A program made the translations under genes and the position numbers. The notes under the pieces were generated by a model. The model saw only the letters and a program-made list of their open reading frames with translations, was not told the origin of the DNA and did no database searches. A DNA stretch of 64,000 nucleotides from Dyadobacter sp. SG02 (GTDB taxonomy: Bacteria > Bacteroidota > Bacteroidia > Cytophagales > Spirosomataceae). The stretch lies in contig NZ_FNYL01000003.1 in assembly GCF_900109045.1 (NCBI RefSeq), positions 186,001 to 250,000 on the forward strand, given 5' to 3'. Below are positions 24,757 through 33,701 of this stretch, in pieces (within the stretch, counting starts at the first letter, position 1; the number at the start of each line of letters is the position of its first letter).

Positions 24757-27252
24757 ATGAAAAATCTGTTCTCCTGGCAACGTCTCTGGCCTCACCTGGT
24801 GGCTGTCATCGGTTTCATGATCTTATCCGTCGCTTACGTTTCACCCGTGCTGCAAGGCAAGAAACTCAGCGCTACCGACGAGATCCAGGCACAGGGCGCG
24901 GCGCGGGAGGTAATCAACTATAACAAGCAAACCAGTGAATGGTCGTGGTGGACCAACGGCATGTTCGGCGGGATGCCGTCGTACCTTGTAGCTGCCGATT
25001 ATCCGACGAGCATTTCAACCAAAATCGGGCAGGGGGTGAACAAACTGCTTCCGGCACCGGCCAACTACTTCCTGATCGGCATGGTCAGCGCATATGTGCT
25101 GTTCCTCGTGCTCGGGGCGGGCGGCTGGCTGGCTGCCATAGGGGCCGTGGCATTCTCATTCTCCTGTTTCAACGTCATAAACCTCGAAGCCGGGCATATT
25201 TCGCAGGTGATCGCGATTATGTACGCGCCGGGTGTACTCGCGGGCGTGATCCTCGCTTTCCGGCGTAACTGGCTGGCCGGAGCGGCGCTTACCGCGCTGT
25301 TTCTCTCGCTGGAATTATATGCCAACCACGTGCAGATTACCTATTACCTCGGCATCGGCATTGTGATACTGGTGATTATCGAGAGTAATACATTGATCAA
25401 AAAGGGCCTTGCGAAAGACCTGGCGCTGGTACTCGGCGGGCTTGCGCTCGCGGCGGTTGTAGCGGTTGGGACGCACACGACGCGCCTTTGGAATGCTTAT
25501 GATTATACCAAAGAAACGATCCGCGGCAAATCGGAGCTTACCACAGGCGCGAAAAAGGCGGACGCGAAACAGGGCGACGGGCTGGATAAGGAGTATGCAT
25601 TTACATACAGTTATGGTGTAGGCGAACTACTCACACTGGTGATCCCGAATGCCTACGGCGGCGCTTCCACCGGGCCGCTTTCGAATAACTCTGAAACATA
25701 TAAGACATTGACCGGCCGCGGCATCGACGCGACTAATGCACAGAGTATCATTCAGCAATTACCACTCTATTGGGGCGATCAGCCTATTATGGGCGGGCCG
25801 AATTACATCGGTGCTATTGTGTTCTTCCTCTTCGTGCTTGGGTTGTTTATTGTTAAAAATCCATTGAAATACTGGGCTGGCGGTGTGGTCGTGCTTTATG
25901 TGATCTGGGCGCTCGGGAAGAGTTTTGCGGGGATTAATTACCTGTTTTTCGACTATTTTCCGATGTTCAACAAGTTCCGGGCGATGACGATGGTGATCTC
26001 GCTCGCGCAGTTGCTGATGGTACTTGTGGGCGTTCTGGCATTAGCCACCATCGTTCAGAAGAAGATTACCGCAAAAGAATTACAAAAGCCTTTCCTGATT
26101 TCGGTAGCCATTACCGGCGGCCTTATGTTGATTATGGCATTGTTGCCGGGGCTGTTTTTCAGCTTTAAAGCGGCGAACGATCCTATGGCAGCGCTGGCAC
26201 AACAGTATGGGCAACAAACGCAAAGCCCTGAATTTGGTCAGCAAATCCTGAATTCGGTCATCCAGGACCGCGAAGGCCTTATGAAAGGGGATGCGATCCG
26301 TGGTTTGATTTTTATTGCGCTAGCGGCAGCACTCGTGTGGTTCTACGCGCAGGATAAGCTGAAATCTACGGTGTTTTACAGCGTAATGCTCGTGCTGGTC
26401 ATCTTTGATTTGTTCGGGGTTGATAAAAGATATCTCAACAATGAAGACTTCGTAAGCGCTTATGTAGCCCAGGGCGTAAGAACGCCTTCTCCGGCCGACG
26501 AACAGATCCTGCGCGATACCGATCCGGATTACCGGGTTTACGACGTTGCTTCCCAGGGTGGACCGTTCAACAGCGCGCAGGCATCGTATTTTCATAAATC
26601 ATTAGGAGGATACCACGCCGCGAAAATGCGTCGCTACCAGGAGCTTTTCGAAAATCAGTTTTTTACCGAGAAGCCGAATATGGAAGTCCTGAACATGCTG
26701 AATGCAAAATATTTCATCACGCCGGATCAGCAGGGTAACAAAGTAGCGCAGCCCAATCCGCAGGCTTACGGACATGCATGGTTCGTAAAATCATTCAAAG
26801 TTGTACCGAATGCGGATGCCGAAATGGCCGCGTTAGGTACGGTTAATCTGCGTACGGAAGCGGTAGTGGACCAGCGGTTTGCGTCCAAACTGGAAGGCCT
26901 CAAAGAAGGCCCCGATTCGACGGCCAAAATCAGCCTGATTTCGTATAAGCCCAATGAACTGGTTTACGAAACAAACGCCAATGCAGAAGGATTGGCTGTA
27001 TTCTCGGAAATTTACTACAATGTCCGCGACGAGTGGCAGGTGACGATCGATGACAAACCGGCCGATATGTTACGCGCGAACTATGTGTTACGCGCACTTC
27101 GCGTACCCGCGGGCAAGCACACGATCAAATTCCGCTTCGAACCGGTTTCGGTGGCCGCCGGTAGCAAAATTGACCTCGTAAGCTCATTGCTGTTGGTCGG
27201 GCTGGTGGCGGGTGCCCTTTTTGTTGAATCCAAAAGAAAGAAAACCGCATGA
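24757..27252 (+). CDS. YfhO family integral membrane protein
   Basis: 831 residues. About twelve membrane spans fill residues 10-560, with the early loop ATDEIQAQGAAREVINYNKQ and WWTNGMFGGMPSYLVAADYPT typical of the YfhO family; a large soluble C-terminal domain (about 565-800: DPDYRVYDVASQGGPFNSAQASYFHKSLGGYHAAKMRRYQEL) precedes a last span (LVSSLLLVGLVAGALFVESK). YfhO proteins are GT-C-fold-like and in Gram-positives are linked to glycosylation of teichoic acids using lipid-linked sugars; the role in Bacteroidota is open. The stop overlaps the start of the next gene by four bases (ATGA), so the two are translated together. Confidence 0.85.
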   Translation: MKNLFSWQRLWPHLVAVIGFMILSVAYVSPVLQGKKLSATDEIQAQGAAREVINYNKQTSEWSWWTNGMFGGMPSYLVAADYPTSISTKIGQGVNKLLPAPANYFLIGMVSAYVLFLVLGAGGWLAAIGAVAFSFSCFNVINLEAGHISQVIAIMYAPGVLAGVILAFRRNWLAGAALTALFLSLELYANHVQITYYLGIGIVILVIIESNTLIKKGLAKDLALVLGGLALAAVVAVGTHTTRLWNAYDYTKETIRGKSELTTGAKKADAKQGDGLDKEYAFTYSYGVGELLTLVIPNAYGGASTGPLSNNSETYKTLTGRGIDATNAQSIIQQLPLYWGDQPIMGGPNYIGAIVFFLFVLGLFIVKNPLKYWAGGVVVLYVIWALGKSFAGINYLFFDYFPMFNKFRAMTMVISLAQLLMVLVGVLALATIVQKKITAKELQKPFLISVAITGGLMLIMALLPGLFFSFKAANDPMAALAQQYGQQTQSPEFGQQILNSVIQDREGLMKGDAIRGLIFIALAAALVWFYAQDKLKSTVFYSVMLVLVIFDLFGVDKRYLNNEDFVSAYVAQGVRTPSPADEQILRDTDPDYRVYDVASQGGPFNSAQASYFHKSLGGYHAAKMRRYQELFENQFFTEKPNMEVLNMLNAKYFITPDQQGNKVAQPNPQAYGHAWFVKSFKVVPNADAEMAALGTVNLRTEAVVDQRFASKLEGLKEGPDSTAKISLISYKPNELVYETNANAEGLAVFSEIYYNVRDEWQVTIDDKPADMLRANYVLRALRVPAGKHTIKFRFEPVSVAAGSKIDLVSSLLLVGLVAGALFVESKRKKTA

Positions 27253-27776
27253 CCGACCGCCGATACCCCATTGGGCCCATTGCATTGAAAGAGACCTATT
27301 CGGGCGAGGAAATTCGGGAATTCATACGCATTATCGCCGAAATCCCGTCCGAGTACCGGAAGCGCGTCGAGAACCTTTCGAATGAGGACTTGCTGAAAAC
27401 CTACCGTGAAGGAAGCTGGAATATCCGGCAGCTTATCCACCATGTTGCCGACCTGCAATTTGTGCATTACCTGCGGATGAAAAAGGCCATCACCGAGCCG
27501 GATTACGACGAGGTGACGATGATCGACATGAATGCCTGGGCCCACACGCCCGATTCTCTGAATATGCCTGTTGAGGCTTCATTGGCGATTTTTGAGGGTA
27601 CGCATACGCGTTACGCCTATCTCGCAGCCGCGCTTACGGAGGAACAGTTTGCCCGCCGGTATTACCATCCCGCACGCAAACTCTGGTTTGACCAAAAGCA
27701 GGCATTGGCGATGTCCGTTTGGCATGTACGGCATCACCTGGCGCATATCGATCTGGCATTGGGGAATATCGGGTAA
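27249..27776 (+). CDS. DinB-superfamily protein, YfiT/bacillithiol-transferase-like
   Basis: 175 residues. MTDRRYPIGPIALKETYS is the characteristic opening (RYPIG) of the YfiT/BstA group of DinB four-helix proteins; the metal-binding histidines are seen in WNIRQLIHHVADLQ and WHVRHHLAHIDLAL. YfiT-like enzymes are Zn2+/Ni2+-dependent hydrolases or thiol S-transferases that attach bacillithiol to electrophiles. Many Bacteroidota make bacillithiol, so this is plausible, but substrate is not shown here. Its ATG overlaps the YfhO stop, giving translational coupling, though a functional link between the two is not evident. Confidence 0.82.
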   Translation: MTDRRYPIGPIALKETYSGEEIREFIRIIAEIPSEYRKRVENLSNEDLLKTYREGSWNIRQLIHHVADLQFVHYLRMKKAITEPDYDEVTMIDMNAWAHTPDSLNMPVEASLAIFEGTHTRYAYLAAALTEEQFARRYYHPARKLWFDQKQALAMSVWHVRHHLAHIDLALGNIG

Positions 27777-27932
27777 AAATCGCGTTCGCTACCTGACTGC
27801 GGGCATTTAGCCTGAGGAAGCAGATGAAAGTGTTGGTAAAATGATGTTCTTTTTTTCGGTAGGATTTGCGGCCCCGGCCTTTTCTTAAACATTGTTCGAA
27901 ACTGTTTATCGCTCCCAATCCCGGCATTTCCG

Positions 27933-28685
27933 ATGAAAATCAAGACACTTGTTGCTGTATTCCTGCTGATTTCTGTCAACGTCTTTTCCCAGGCCAAACT
28001 GAGCATTGTGTTCATTGGCAATAGCATTACCCAGGGCAAAGGCGGAGACAACGGCTTTCCGCCACCAACACACGCCGTAAACTACCTAAAAGCACAGAAG
28101 GGTGTCGACGATGTTTTGTATGCCAATGCAGGCAGAAGCGGTTCCACCACCGTCGACTGGCTACCGGAAACGGGCAAATATTTCGCGCTCGCTACCACCG
28201 CTGCCGACAGCTTGTACCTCCAAAAAGACCATCAGTTGCTGTTTTCAGTGAAATTGGGCACTAACGACAGTGCGATACAGGGCCCTAACGGGTCGCCGGT
28301 TTCGAAAGAAAACTATAAAAAGAATGTGCAAACGATCGTTTCGGAGCTGCTGAAACGCTATCCGGGCAGTAAAGTGATCATTCACCACCCCATCTGGTAC
28401 AGTACGAATACCTACAATCGCTCGAAATACCTTGCGGAAGGATTGGAACGGCTGCAAACCTACGTTCCCGAGCTCGACGCGCTCATCGACGAGTATAAAA
28501 CCACCGAACCCGGACGCGTTTTCAAGGGTGATACGAAAGCATTCAAGTATTTCAAAAAGCATTATCTCAAACTATTCAAGCCGGAAAATGGCCAGCAGGG
28601 CGTGTTCTACCTGCACCCTAATGTGGAAGGTGTAGCTGTTCTGGGCGAGTTTTGGGGAAAGGCGATTAAGAAAAATGTGCTTTAA
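27933..28685 (+). CDS. secreted SGNH/GDSL hydrolase
   Basis: 250 residues. Signal peptide MKIKTLVAVFLLISVNVFSQ, then block I IVFIGNSITQGKGG with nucleophile Ser31, block II Gly in YANAGRSGSTT, block III KLGTNDS (Gly-x-Asn-Asp) and block V LHPNVEG with the catalytic His (Asp replaced by Leu at the usual DxxH spacing, a variation). SGNH hydrolases deacetylate sugars or cut esters; secreted ones in Bacteroidota often act on polysaccharide acetyl groups. It is preceded by 156 bases with no clear promoter and followed by a spaced inverted repeat (GCCCCCG 28695-28701, CGGGGGC 28753-28759). Confidence 0.85.
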   Translation: MKIKTLVAVFLLISVNVFSQAKLSIVFIGNSITQGKGGDNGFPPPTHAVNYLKAQKGVDDVLYANAGRSGSTTVDWLPETGKYFALATTAADSLYLQKDHQLLFSVKLGTNDSAIQGPNGSPVSKENYKKNVQTIVSELLKRYPGSKVIIHHPIWYSTNTYNRSKYLAEGLERLQTYVPELDALIDEYKTTEPGRVFKGDTKAFKYFKKHYLKLFKPENGQQGVFYLHPNVEGVAVLGEFWGKAIKKNVL

Positions 28686-28790
28686 TGCATGACAGCCCCC
28701 GAAACCATCGACTAACTCAGACAATGGATGTAAGCACCAGTCTAATTCGTAGCGGGGGCCGTTCTCCGCATAATCGGCTCATAACTTCGC

Positions 28791-29294
28791 CTAATCTTTC
28801 CGCACCGGCCGTAATCCCTTCATCGCCTTTAACCCGATAGCCGGGCTTTGTGCCGGAATGGATAGCAGTTTCTCTTCCGTTTCAGGTTCCGAATATTCGC
28901 GGTAGCCGGCCAGGTAGCGTTCGATGATGAAATCTTCCTCCCGGTCGAACTGGACGGAGGGCTGGTCGATGAGCGCGGAAATATTGTACAACTTTTTGTG
29001 CCAGATCAATGCATTCAGGTCGCCGTTGAAATGGTAGTGGTTTTCAAAACCGCGATCGAATTTGAAAACGATCGGCTTGCCCGCGTTCGCGAGCAGGCTT
29101 TCGGGGGTGCCCGTGAGCGTGATCGGAATGTATGTTTTCTTATCGTAAATAAATCCTCCGTGGGTGTTTTTGATGTATTCCCGCATTTGCCGCGGCGCGT
29201 CGCCTACCAGCAGGACATCGACAAGCAGGATGTGCCCGGCGGCATAAAACTGTCCCGGATTCTGGATTAGCGGGAGTTGGGAGATTCGGATCAT
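28791..29294 (-). CDS. hypothetical protein, unknown
   Basis: 167 residues starting MIRISQLPLIQNPGQFYAAG. No family is recognised. It has no signal peptide or membrane span. The sequence is mixed and well balanced (TPESLLANAGKPIVFKFDRG, NHYHFNGDLNALIWHKKLYNISALI, FDREEDFIIERYLAGYREYSEP) and third-position base use matches its neighbours, so it is a real coding region. It lies convergent to the SGNH hydrolase and divergent from the next small gene. Histidines in HYHFNGD could bind a metal, but this is speculation. Confidence 0.65.
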   Translation of the reverse strand: MIRISQLPLIQNPGQFYAAGHILLVDVLLVGDAPRQMREYIKNTHGGFIYDKKTYIPITLTGTPESLLANAGKPIVFKFDRGFENHYHFNGDLNALIWHKKLYNISALIDQPSVQFDREEDFIIERYLAGYREYSEPETEEKLLSIPAQSPAIGLKAMKGLRPVRKD

Positions 29295-29449
29295 GAATGA
29301 CTATTCCTTGATGTGGATGTAAAATTAGCTAACATTCCGATTGTCACAATCATCCCGCGGTGCATCAGAATTTGAGATAACAATTTTTATAAAAATCATT
29401 TGTAGCAGTAAATCAGGCGGGATATATTGGGCGGAAATATACTGTCACC

Positions 29450-29818
29450 ATGGTAAAAACATACAGATTTATCGCCCTCCTCGGCGACGGTCGCGAAAGG
29501 TATAGCGACAAGGAATTGAATGCAGAATGGCCCACTGAGCCGATCGTCATCGATGCTTTCGGGTTTTCGGATGTTTACCGGTATTCGGGCGTGGTTTTTC
29601 TGAGTGAAGAATGGTTTGGGAAATACAGTAAAAACTGGAAGAACGACACCACGGAGATCGATAAGCTGCTCGTCAATCTTGTCAAATATTCAGTGAAAGA
29701 CGTGCATTCCGAAAACCTGGCCAAAATTAAAAGCTACCTGGCTTCTCCGCCCGAAACGGTCGAAGAAGCCGCAGCGCTTTGGCGATCGTTTTATGATCCT
29801 TCCTTAAAAACCATTTAA
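29450..29818 (+). CDS. hypothetical protein, unknown
   Basis: 122 residues starting MVKTYRFIALLGDGRERYSD. Aromatic- and Lys-rich, soluble, no signal peptide; the start FRFIALLGDG-like strand followed by DKELNAEWPTEPIVIDAFGFSD suggests a small alpha/beta fold. The C-terminus (PPETVEEAAALWRSFYDP) is helical. No known motif is seen. It stands alone, with 155 bases upstream in which no consensus promoter was found, and converges on the aldo-keto reductase gene with a 22-base gap. Codon use is like its neighbours. Confidence 0.6.
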   Translation: MVKTYRFIALLGDGRERYSDKELNAEWPTEPIVIDAFGFSDVYRYSGVVFLSEEWFGKYSKNWKNDTTEIDKLLVNLVKYSVKDVHSENLAKIKSYLASPPETVEEAAALWRSFYDPSLKTI

Positions 29819-29840
29819 GGCCCTGGATTGAAATCCGAGG

Positions 29841-30842
29841 TTAATGGTTAACCATTTTCATGGCGCCTTCGCTGTATCTGGCCCCGGTGTCGGGGTAACG
29901 GGCAATGAGGGCGTCGATGGTTTTCAGGTCTTCGGCTGAAAGCGCTACGTCGACGGCTTCCGCGTTTTCTTCGAGGTATTTGCGCTTTTTGGTGCCCGGG
30001 ATCGGGATGATGTCGTCGCCTTGTGCGAGTACCCATGCGAGCGCGAGCTGCGCGGGCGTGCATTGCTTGCCCGCGGCGATTTCGGCAAAGCCGCTCACGA
30101 GTCTGGCATTGTTGTCGGCGACATTCTCCTGGTAGCGTGGCAGCGAACGACGGAAATCGCTTTCCGCCAGCGTTTCCGTGTTCAATGTGTTGGTAACCAG
30201 TCCTCTGGCTAGCGGCGAGTAGGGTACAAGCGAAATGCCCAGCTCGCGGACGGTGTCGAGTATCGTTCCTTCCACATCGCGGGTAATCACCGAATATTCG
30301 CTCTGCAATGCGGCGATGGGATGCACGGCGTGGGCCTTGCGGATGGATGTGGCCGAGGCTTCGCTCAGACCGAGGTAACGCACTTTGCCCTCCTTTACAA
30401 GCTCCGCCATAGCGCCTACCATTTCTTCCACGGGTACATTAGGGTCGACGCGGTGGGCGTAATAGAGGTCGATGGTGTCGATTTTTAGTCTTTTCAGGCT
30501 GTTTTCAACGGCTACTTTCATCCAGGCGGGCGAACCGTCGAAATAGGCGCCAGCCGAGTTGCGCGGCGCGTTGACATTCTCGCCGTACCGGAAACCGAAT
30601 TTGGTGGCTATGAAAATTTTGTCGCGGTTCGGTACCAGGACCTGCGATATCAGTTTCTCGTTTTCGCCATTGGCATACATATCGGCGGTATCCCAGAAAT
30701 TGATCCCGAGGTCGAGGGCGCGGTGCAGTGTGGCAATGCTTTCGGTGTCGTCGGCAGGGCCGTAGGCGAAGCTCATGCCCATGCAGCCGAGTCCGATAGC
30801 TGATAATTTTTCTTCTGTTTTCCCAAGGTTTCTGTATTGCAT
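29841..30842 (-). CDS. aldo/keto reductase (AKR13-like)
   Basis: 333 residues. [28 protein letters not shown] opens the family; the catalytic residues are visible as Asp51 and Tyr56 ([11 protein letters not shown]), Lys in [10 protein letters not shown] and His in [11 protein letters not shown]. The NADPH-binding end reads [18 protein letters not shown]. Enzymes of this branch reduce aldehydes or ketones of many kinds with NADPH in the cytosol. The length is standard. It is 174 bases upstream-adjacent to an AraC-family regulator on the same strand, which may control it. The natural substrate cannot be named. Confidence 0.92.
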   Translation of the reverse strand: MQYRNLGKTEEKLSAIGLGCMGMSFAYGPADDTESIATLHRALDLGINFWDTADMYANGENEKLISQVLVPNRDKIFIATKFGFRYGENVNAPRNSAGAYFDGSPAWMKVAVENSLKRLKIDTIDLYYAHRVDPNVPVEEMVGAMAELVKEGKVRYLGLSEASATSIRKAHAVHPIAALQSEYSVITRDVEGTILDTVRELGISLVPYSPLARGLVTNTLNTETLAESDFRRSLPRYQENVADNNARLVSGFAEIAAGKQCTPAQLALAWVLAQGDDIIPIPGTKKRKYLEENAEAVDVALSAEDLKTIDALIARYPDTGARYSEGAMKMVNH

Positions 30843-31016
30843 CTGTTTGTTGGCTATCGGCTGGGGTAACTAGTCCGTGACTTCCAGTGGGGAACTTCCA
30901 TTCCGGGACTTCCAGTCCGGGTGAATATTGCAGTTTTCGAAATTATTTTTACAATACAAAACTACGCCCGGACAATGCCCGGGGTTTTATAGTTTTCAAA
31001 CAGATCTTTATAAAAA

Positions 31017-31925
31017 TCACACAGCTCCGGCGCGTACGTTCCCAGGCGTGAGGCCGGTTTGTTTCTTGAAGAAAATATTGAAATAGGCGGGGTATTCGAA
31101 GCCCAGGCTGTAAGCGATCTCCGACACGTTCCAGCTGGTATGGTTGAGCAATGCCTGCGCTTCCTTGGTAATGCGCGCCGAAATGTGCTCCGTCGTGGTT
31201 TTGCCGGTAATTTCCTTTACCGAGCGGTTCAGATGGTTGGCATGTACCGAGAGGCTTTGGGCATAATCGTTGGCCGTTTTCAGGCGCAATGCATTTTCGG
31301 GCGTGTCGATCGGAAATTGCCGTTCAAGTAGCTCCATGAAAAGCGAGGTAATGCGCGCCGAAGCGTTGATCTGCCGTTCAAAAGTCTCCGCAGGCTGCAT
31401 TTTCATGGCTTCGTGGATGACGAGATGCAGATAGTTACGCAGCATTCCATACTTATGCGGATAGTCGGATTCGATCTCCGCCATCATCTTTTTAAAAATC
31501 ATCGAAAGTTCCTTTTGCTGCTGCTCATTCACGAAATACACCGGATTCGCCCCGATTTTGAATAATGGCGAATCCTGCAAAAAGTCCTTGCGCTCGGCCG
31601 GATGGACGAAAGTTTCGGTGAACAATGTAAACCAGCCCAGCTGCGATTCAGAGACCGCTTCCCACGAATAAGGCACCATCGGGTTCGAGAAAAGCAATGC
31701 AGGACGATCTATTTCGATCCATTTGTCGGCATAATGCAGGCGCCCGGTACCAATGATGAAAGATACCTTATAAAAGTCGCGGCGGCTGTACGGCGTCTTT
31801 TTGTAGCATGAATTCCTTTCGAACACATTGAAATGTCCTATTCCTGCATTGTTCAGCGGGAGACTGGCTGCATTGGCTTGTGGAACGCGGCGATAAAATT
31901 CCTGGATAGATTCAGTATGGTTCAT
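31017..31925 (-). CDS. AraC-family transcriptional regulator
   Basis: 302 residues. An N-terminal cupin-like sensor region (about 20-150: IGHFNVFERNSCYKKTPYSRRDFYKVSFIIGTGRLHYADKWIEI) is followed by the AraC double helix-turn-helix (about 205-300: YAQSLSVHANHLNRSVKEITGKTTTEHI and WNVSEIAYSLGFEYPAYFNIFFKKQTGLTPGNVR). It lies directly upstream of the aldo-keto reductase gene on the same strand and likely regulates that gene; this pairing is very common in Bacteroidota. The inducer is unknown. Between it and the divergent decarboxylase gene are 367 bases that contain an octamer repeat array. Confidence 0.92.
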   Translation of the reverse strand: MNHTESIQEFYRRVPQANAASLPLNNAGIGHFNVFERNSCYKKTPYSRRDFYKVSFIIGTGRLHYADKWIEIDRPALLFSNPMVPYSWEAVSESQLGWFTLFTETFVHPAERKDFLQDSPLFKIGANPVYFVNEQQQKELSMIFKKMMAEIESDYPHKYGMLRNYLHLVIHEAMKMQPAETFERQINASARITSLFMELLERQFPIDTPENALRLKTANDYAQSLSVHANHLNRSVKEITGKTTTEHISARITKEAQALLNHTSWNVSEIAYSLGFEYPAYFNIFFKKQTGLTPGNVRAGAV

Positions 31926-32090
31926 AGCGTAGAATTATAAAATTCAAATAGCACATCCGGTATTGAAAGTTTCCGGGAAGCGGGAATTAATCACTTTTTA
32001 ATTTCGAAGTAAGTAACATATCTGGTAGATTGGACTATTGGAAATATCCTTAAATGGATCATGCAGGTAGTCCGCGGGGGGGGTAATTTT

Positions 32091-32286
32091 GAATGACTGA
32101 ATGACTGAATGACTGAATGACTGAATGAGTGAATGAGTGAATGAGTGAATATTTTACTGCCTTTTCAATCATTCTTTCGTTCCTCGGCGGCTCATTCACT
32201 CATTCACTCATTCACTCATTCACTCATTCACTCATTCACTCATTCACCCATTCACCCATTCACCCATTCACTTACTCATTCAATCA
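32091..32286. repeat. octamer tandem repeats arranged as an inverted repeat
   Basis: Left arm (32091-32150): four copies of GAATGACT, then three of GAATGAGT. Right arm (32191-32286): seven of CTCATTCA, three of CCCATTCA, then two decayed units. The GAATGAGT units are complementary to the CTCATTCA units, so the arms can pair over about 60 bases around a 40-base centre. The right arm stops seven bases before the ATG at 32293, so the repeat replaces the normal ribosome-binding region. A run of eight G (32076-32083) lies just left of the array. No spacers are present. Confidence 0.9.
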
Positions 32287-32292
32287 TTAAAA

Positions 32293-32748
32293 ATGTCGTT
32301 CCGCAAACCAACCAGTGAACTTACTCCCAAGGCATTCGCAGCTGTGCGGGAGCTAGAAAAGTATGTGGCCTCGACCGGCCTCGACGCAGTACATTATAAG
32401 CTGATCAAAATCCGCGCCTCGCAGATCAACGGGTGCGGGTATTGCCTGGACAGGCACGCGCGCCAGGCCCGTGAGTTAGGCGTGACCGAGCAGCGTATTT
32501 ATATGTTGAGCGCCTGGCGTGAGGCCAGCATTTATACGGAAGAAGAAAAGGCGATCCTGGCGCTTACCGAGCAGGTGACGCTCATCAGCCAGGGTGGTGT
32601 AAGCGATGCGGTGTACAGCCGGGCCGTGGAACTGCTGGGAGAGGAGTATACCAAGGCCGTCGTGATGGGCGTAGTGGCGATCAGTGCGTGGAACCGGATC
32701 ATGATCACCGATCAGGTGGCTGTTAATGAGGTAGAAAACTATGTTTAA
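32293..32748 (+). CDS. carboxymuconolactone decarboxylase / AhpD-like protein
   Basis: 151 residues. The peroxidase-type motif INGCGYCLDRHARQAR holds Cys48, Cys51 and His55, as in AhpD-like members of the CMD family, which reduce peroxides or act as thiol relays. The rest (LSAWREASIYTEEEKAILALTEQVTLIS) is the usual helical bundle. Length fits the single-domain AhpD-like group. The coding start is only seven bases downstream of an octamer repeat array, so translation may depend on repeat number or folding. The stop overlaps the start of the next gene by eight bases if the first ATG of that gene is used. Confidence 0.88.
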   Translation: MSFRKPTSELTPKAFAAVRELEKYVASTGLDAVHYKLIKIRASQINGCGYCLDRHARQARELGVTEQRIYMLSAWREASIYTEEEKAILALTEQVTLISQGGVSDAVYSRAVELLGEEYTKAVVMGVVAISAWNRIMITDQVAVNEVENYV

Positions 32749-33565
32749 CAGTCGCCCTATCCAGATGAACAGTCAGTCGGAGAAGGCTGATTTGCTCAAA
32801 AAGCTGCACCATAGCGGCAAAATGCTCGTGTTACCCAATATATGGGACGCTGCCGGCGCGGTAATGCTCGAAAACCTGGGTTACCCGGCCGTGGCGACGG
32901 CCAGTGCAGCCATTGCGCGTGCGCACGGGTACGAGGATGGCGAGCGGATTCCGTTCGACTTGTTGCTGGCCATCGTGGCGCAGATCGTGAAATCGGTTGG
33001 TGTGCCGGTGACGGTGGATATGGAGGCCGGTTATGCGGCCGATCACGAGACGTTGAAATCGAATATCCGTCGCCTCATCGCCGCGGGTGTGGCGGGCATC
33101 AATATTGAAGATTCCGATGTGCGCACGCGCGAATTGCTGCCGATCGGTGAGCAGGTGGAAAAGCTGAAACTGATTATGCGCGTCGCCGAGCGCGAAAACA
33201 CCAGACTGTTCATCAATGCCCGCACGGATGTTTTTATCCTGAATGCTGCTTTGCCCGAAGATCAGAAGCTCGCGCAGGCGATCGAACGCGGGCGTGCATA
33301 CGTGGAGGCGGGCGCGGGTAGCGTGTACCCGATCCTCGCCACGGAGGAAGAAACGCTCAAAACACTGGTAAATGCATTGAAAGTGCCCATAAATGCCATC
33401 GCCAAGACCGGTGCGCCCGACTTCGACGTACTGCAAAAGCTGGGTGTGGCACGCGTGAGCTTCGGGCCGAACCTGCACCGCGCGACATTGCTGTCGATGG
33501 AGGCGTTGCTGAAAAATGTGAAGGAAAGCCTGAGTCATCGGCCGGTTACCGACCTGCTCATGTGA
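32741..33565 (+). CDS. isocitrate lyase/PEP mutase family protein
   Basis: 274 residues from ATG 32741; a second ATG at 32765 (MNSQSEKADLL) is equally credible. The (beta/alpha)8 barrel of the ICL/PEP-mutase superfamily is clear: LVLPNIWDAAGAVMLENLGYPAVATASAA, VPVTVDMEAGY (metal-binding Asp), GVAGINIEDSD, LFINARTDVFI and GPNLHRATLLS. Enzymes with this sequence style are usually left as family members; the Cys-containing KKCGH loop of isocitrate and methylisocitrate lyases is absent. It is translationally coupled to the AhpD-like gene. Phosphonate genes start downstream, and PEP mutase makes the C-P bond, but a terminator separates them and key residues do not establish that activity. Confidence 0.85.
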   Translation: MFNSRPIQMNSQSEKADLLKKLHHSGKMLVLPNIWDAAGAVMLENLGYPAVATASAAIARAHGYEDGERIPFDLLLAIVAQIVKSVGVPVTVDMEAGYAADHETLKSNIRRLIAAGVAGINIEDSDVRTRELLPIGEQVEKLKLIMRVAERENTRLFINARTDVFILNAALPEDQKLAQAIERGRAYVEAGAGSVYPILATEEETLKTLVNALKVPINAIAKTGAPDFDVLQKLGVARVSFGPNLHRATLLSMEALLKNVKESLSHRPVTDLLM

Positions 33566-33595
33566 CCGAATGATCGTTTTTTGCGTATAGTATTG

Positions 33596-33630
33596 AAATC
33601 TCCCGGTGGCCGCAACCGGGAGATTTTCTA
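33596..33630 (+). terminator. intrinsic terminator after the ICL-family gene
   Basis: A 12-bp stem (AAATCTCCCGGT at 33596-33607 with ACCGGGAGATTT at 33615-33626), seven-base loop, then TTCTATTTTT. It separates the decarboxylase/ICL pair from the regulator and phosphonate genes. Confidence 0.85.
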
Positions 33631-33701
33631 TTTTTAGACCAAAATTAGGATTTACTTTATACTATATTCAGCGAACTTAACCCGTAATCACGCTCAGCAT
33701 T

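Noticed and set aside
32091..32286. Octamer array as a possible CRISPR or origin iteron set
   Set aside because: No spacers; no replication gene, DnaA box cluster or partition gene is nearby.
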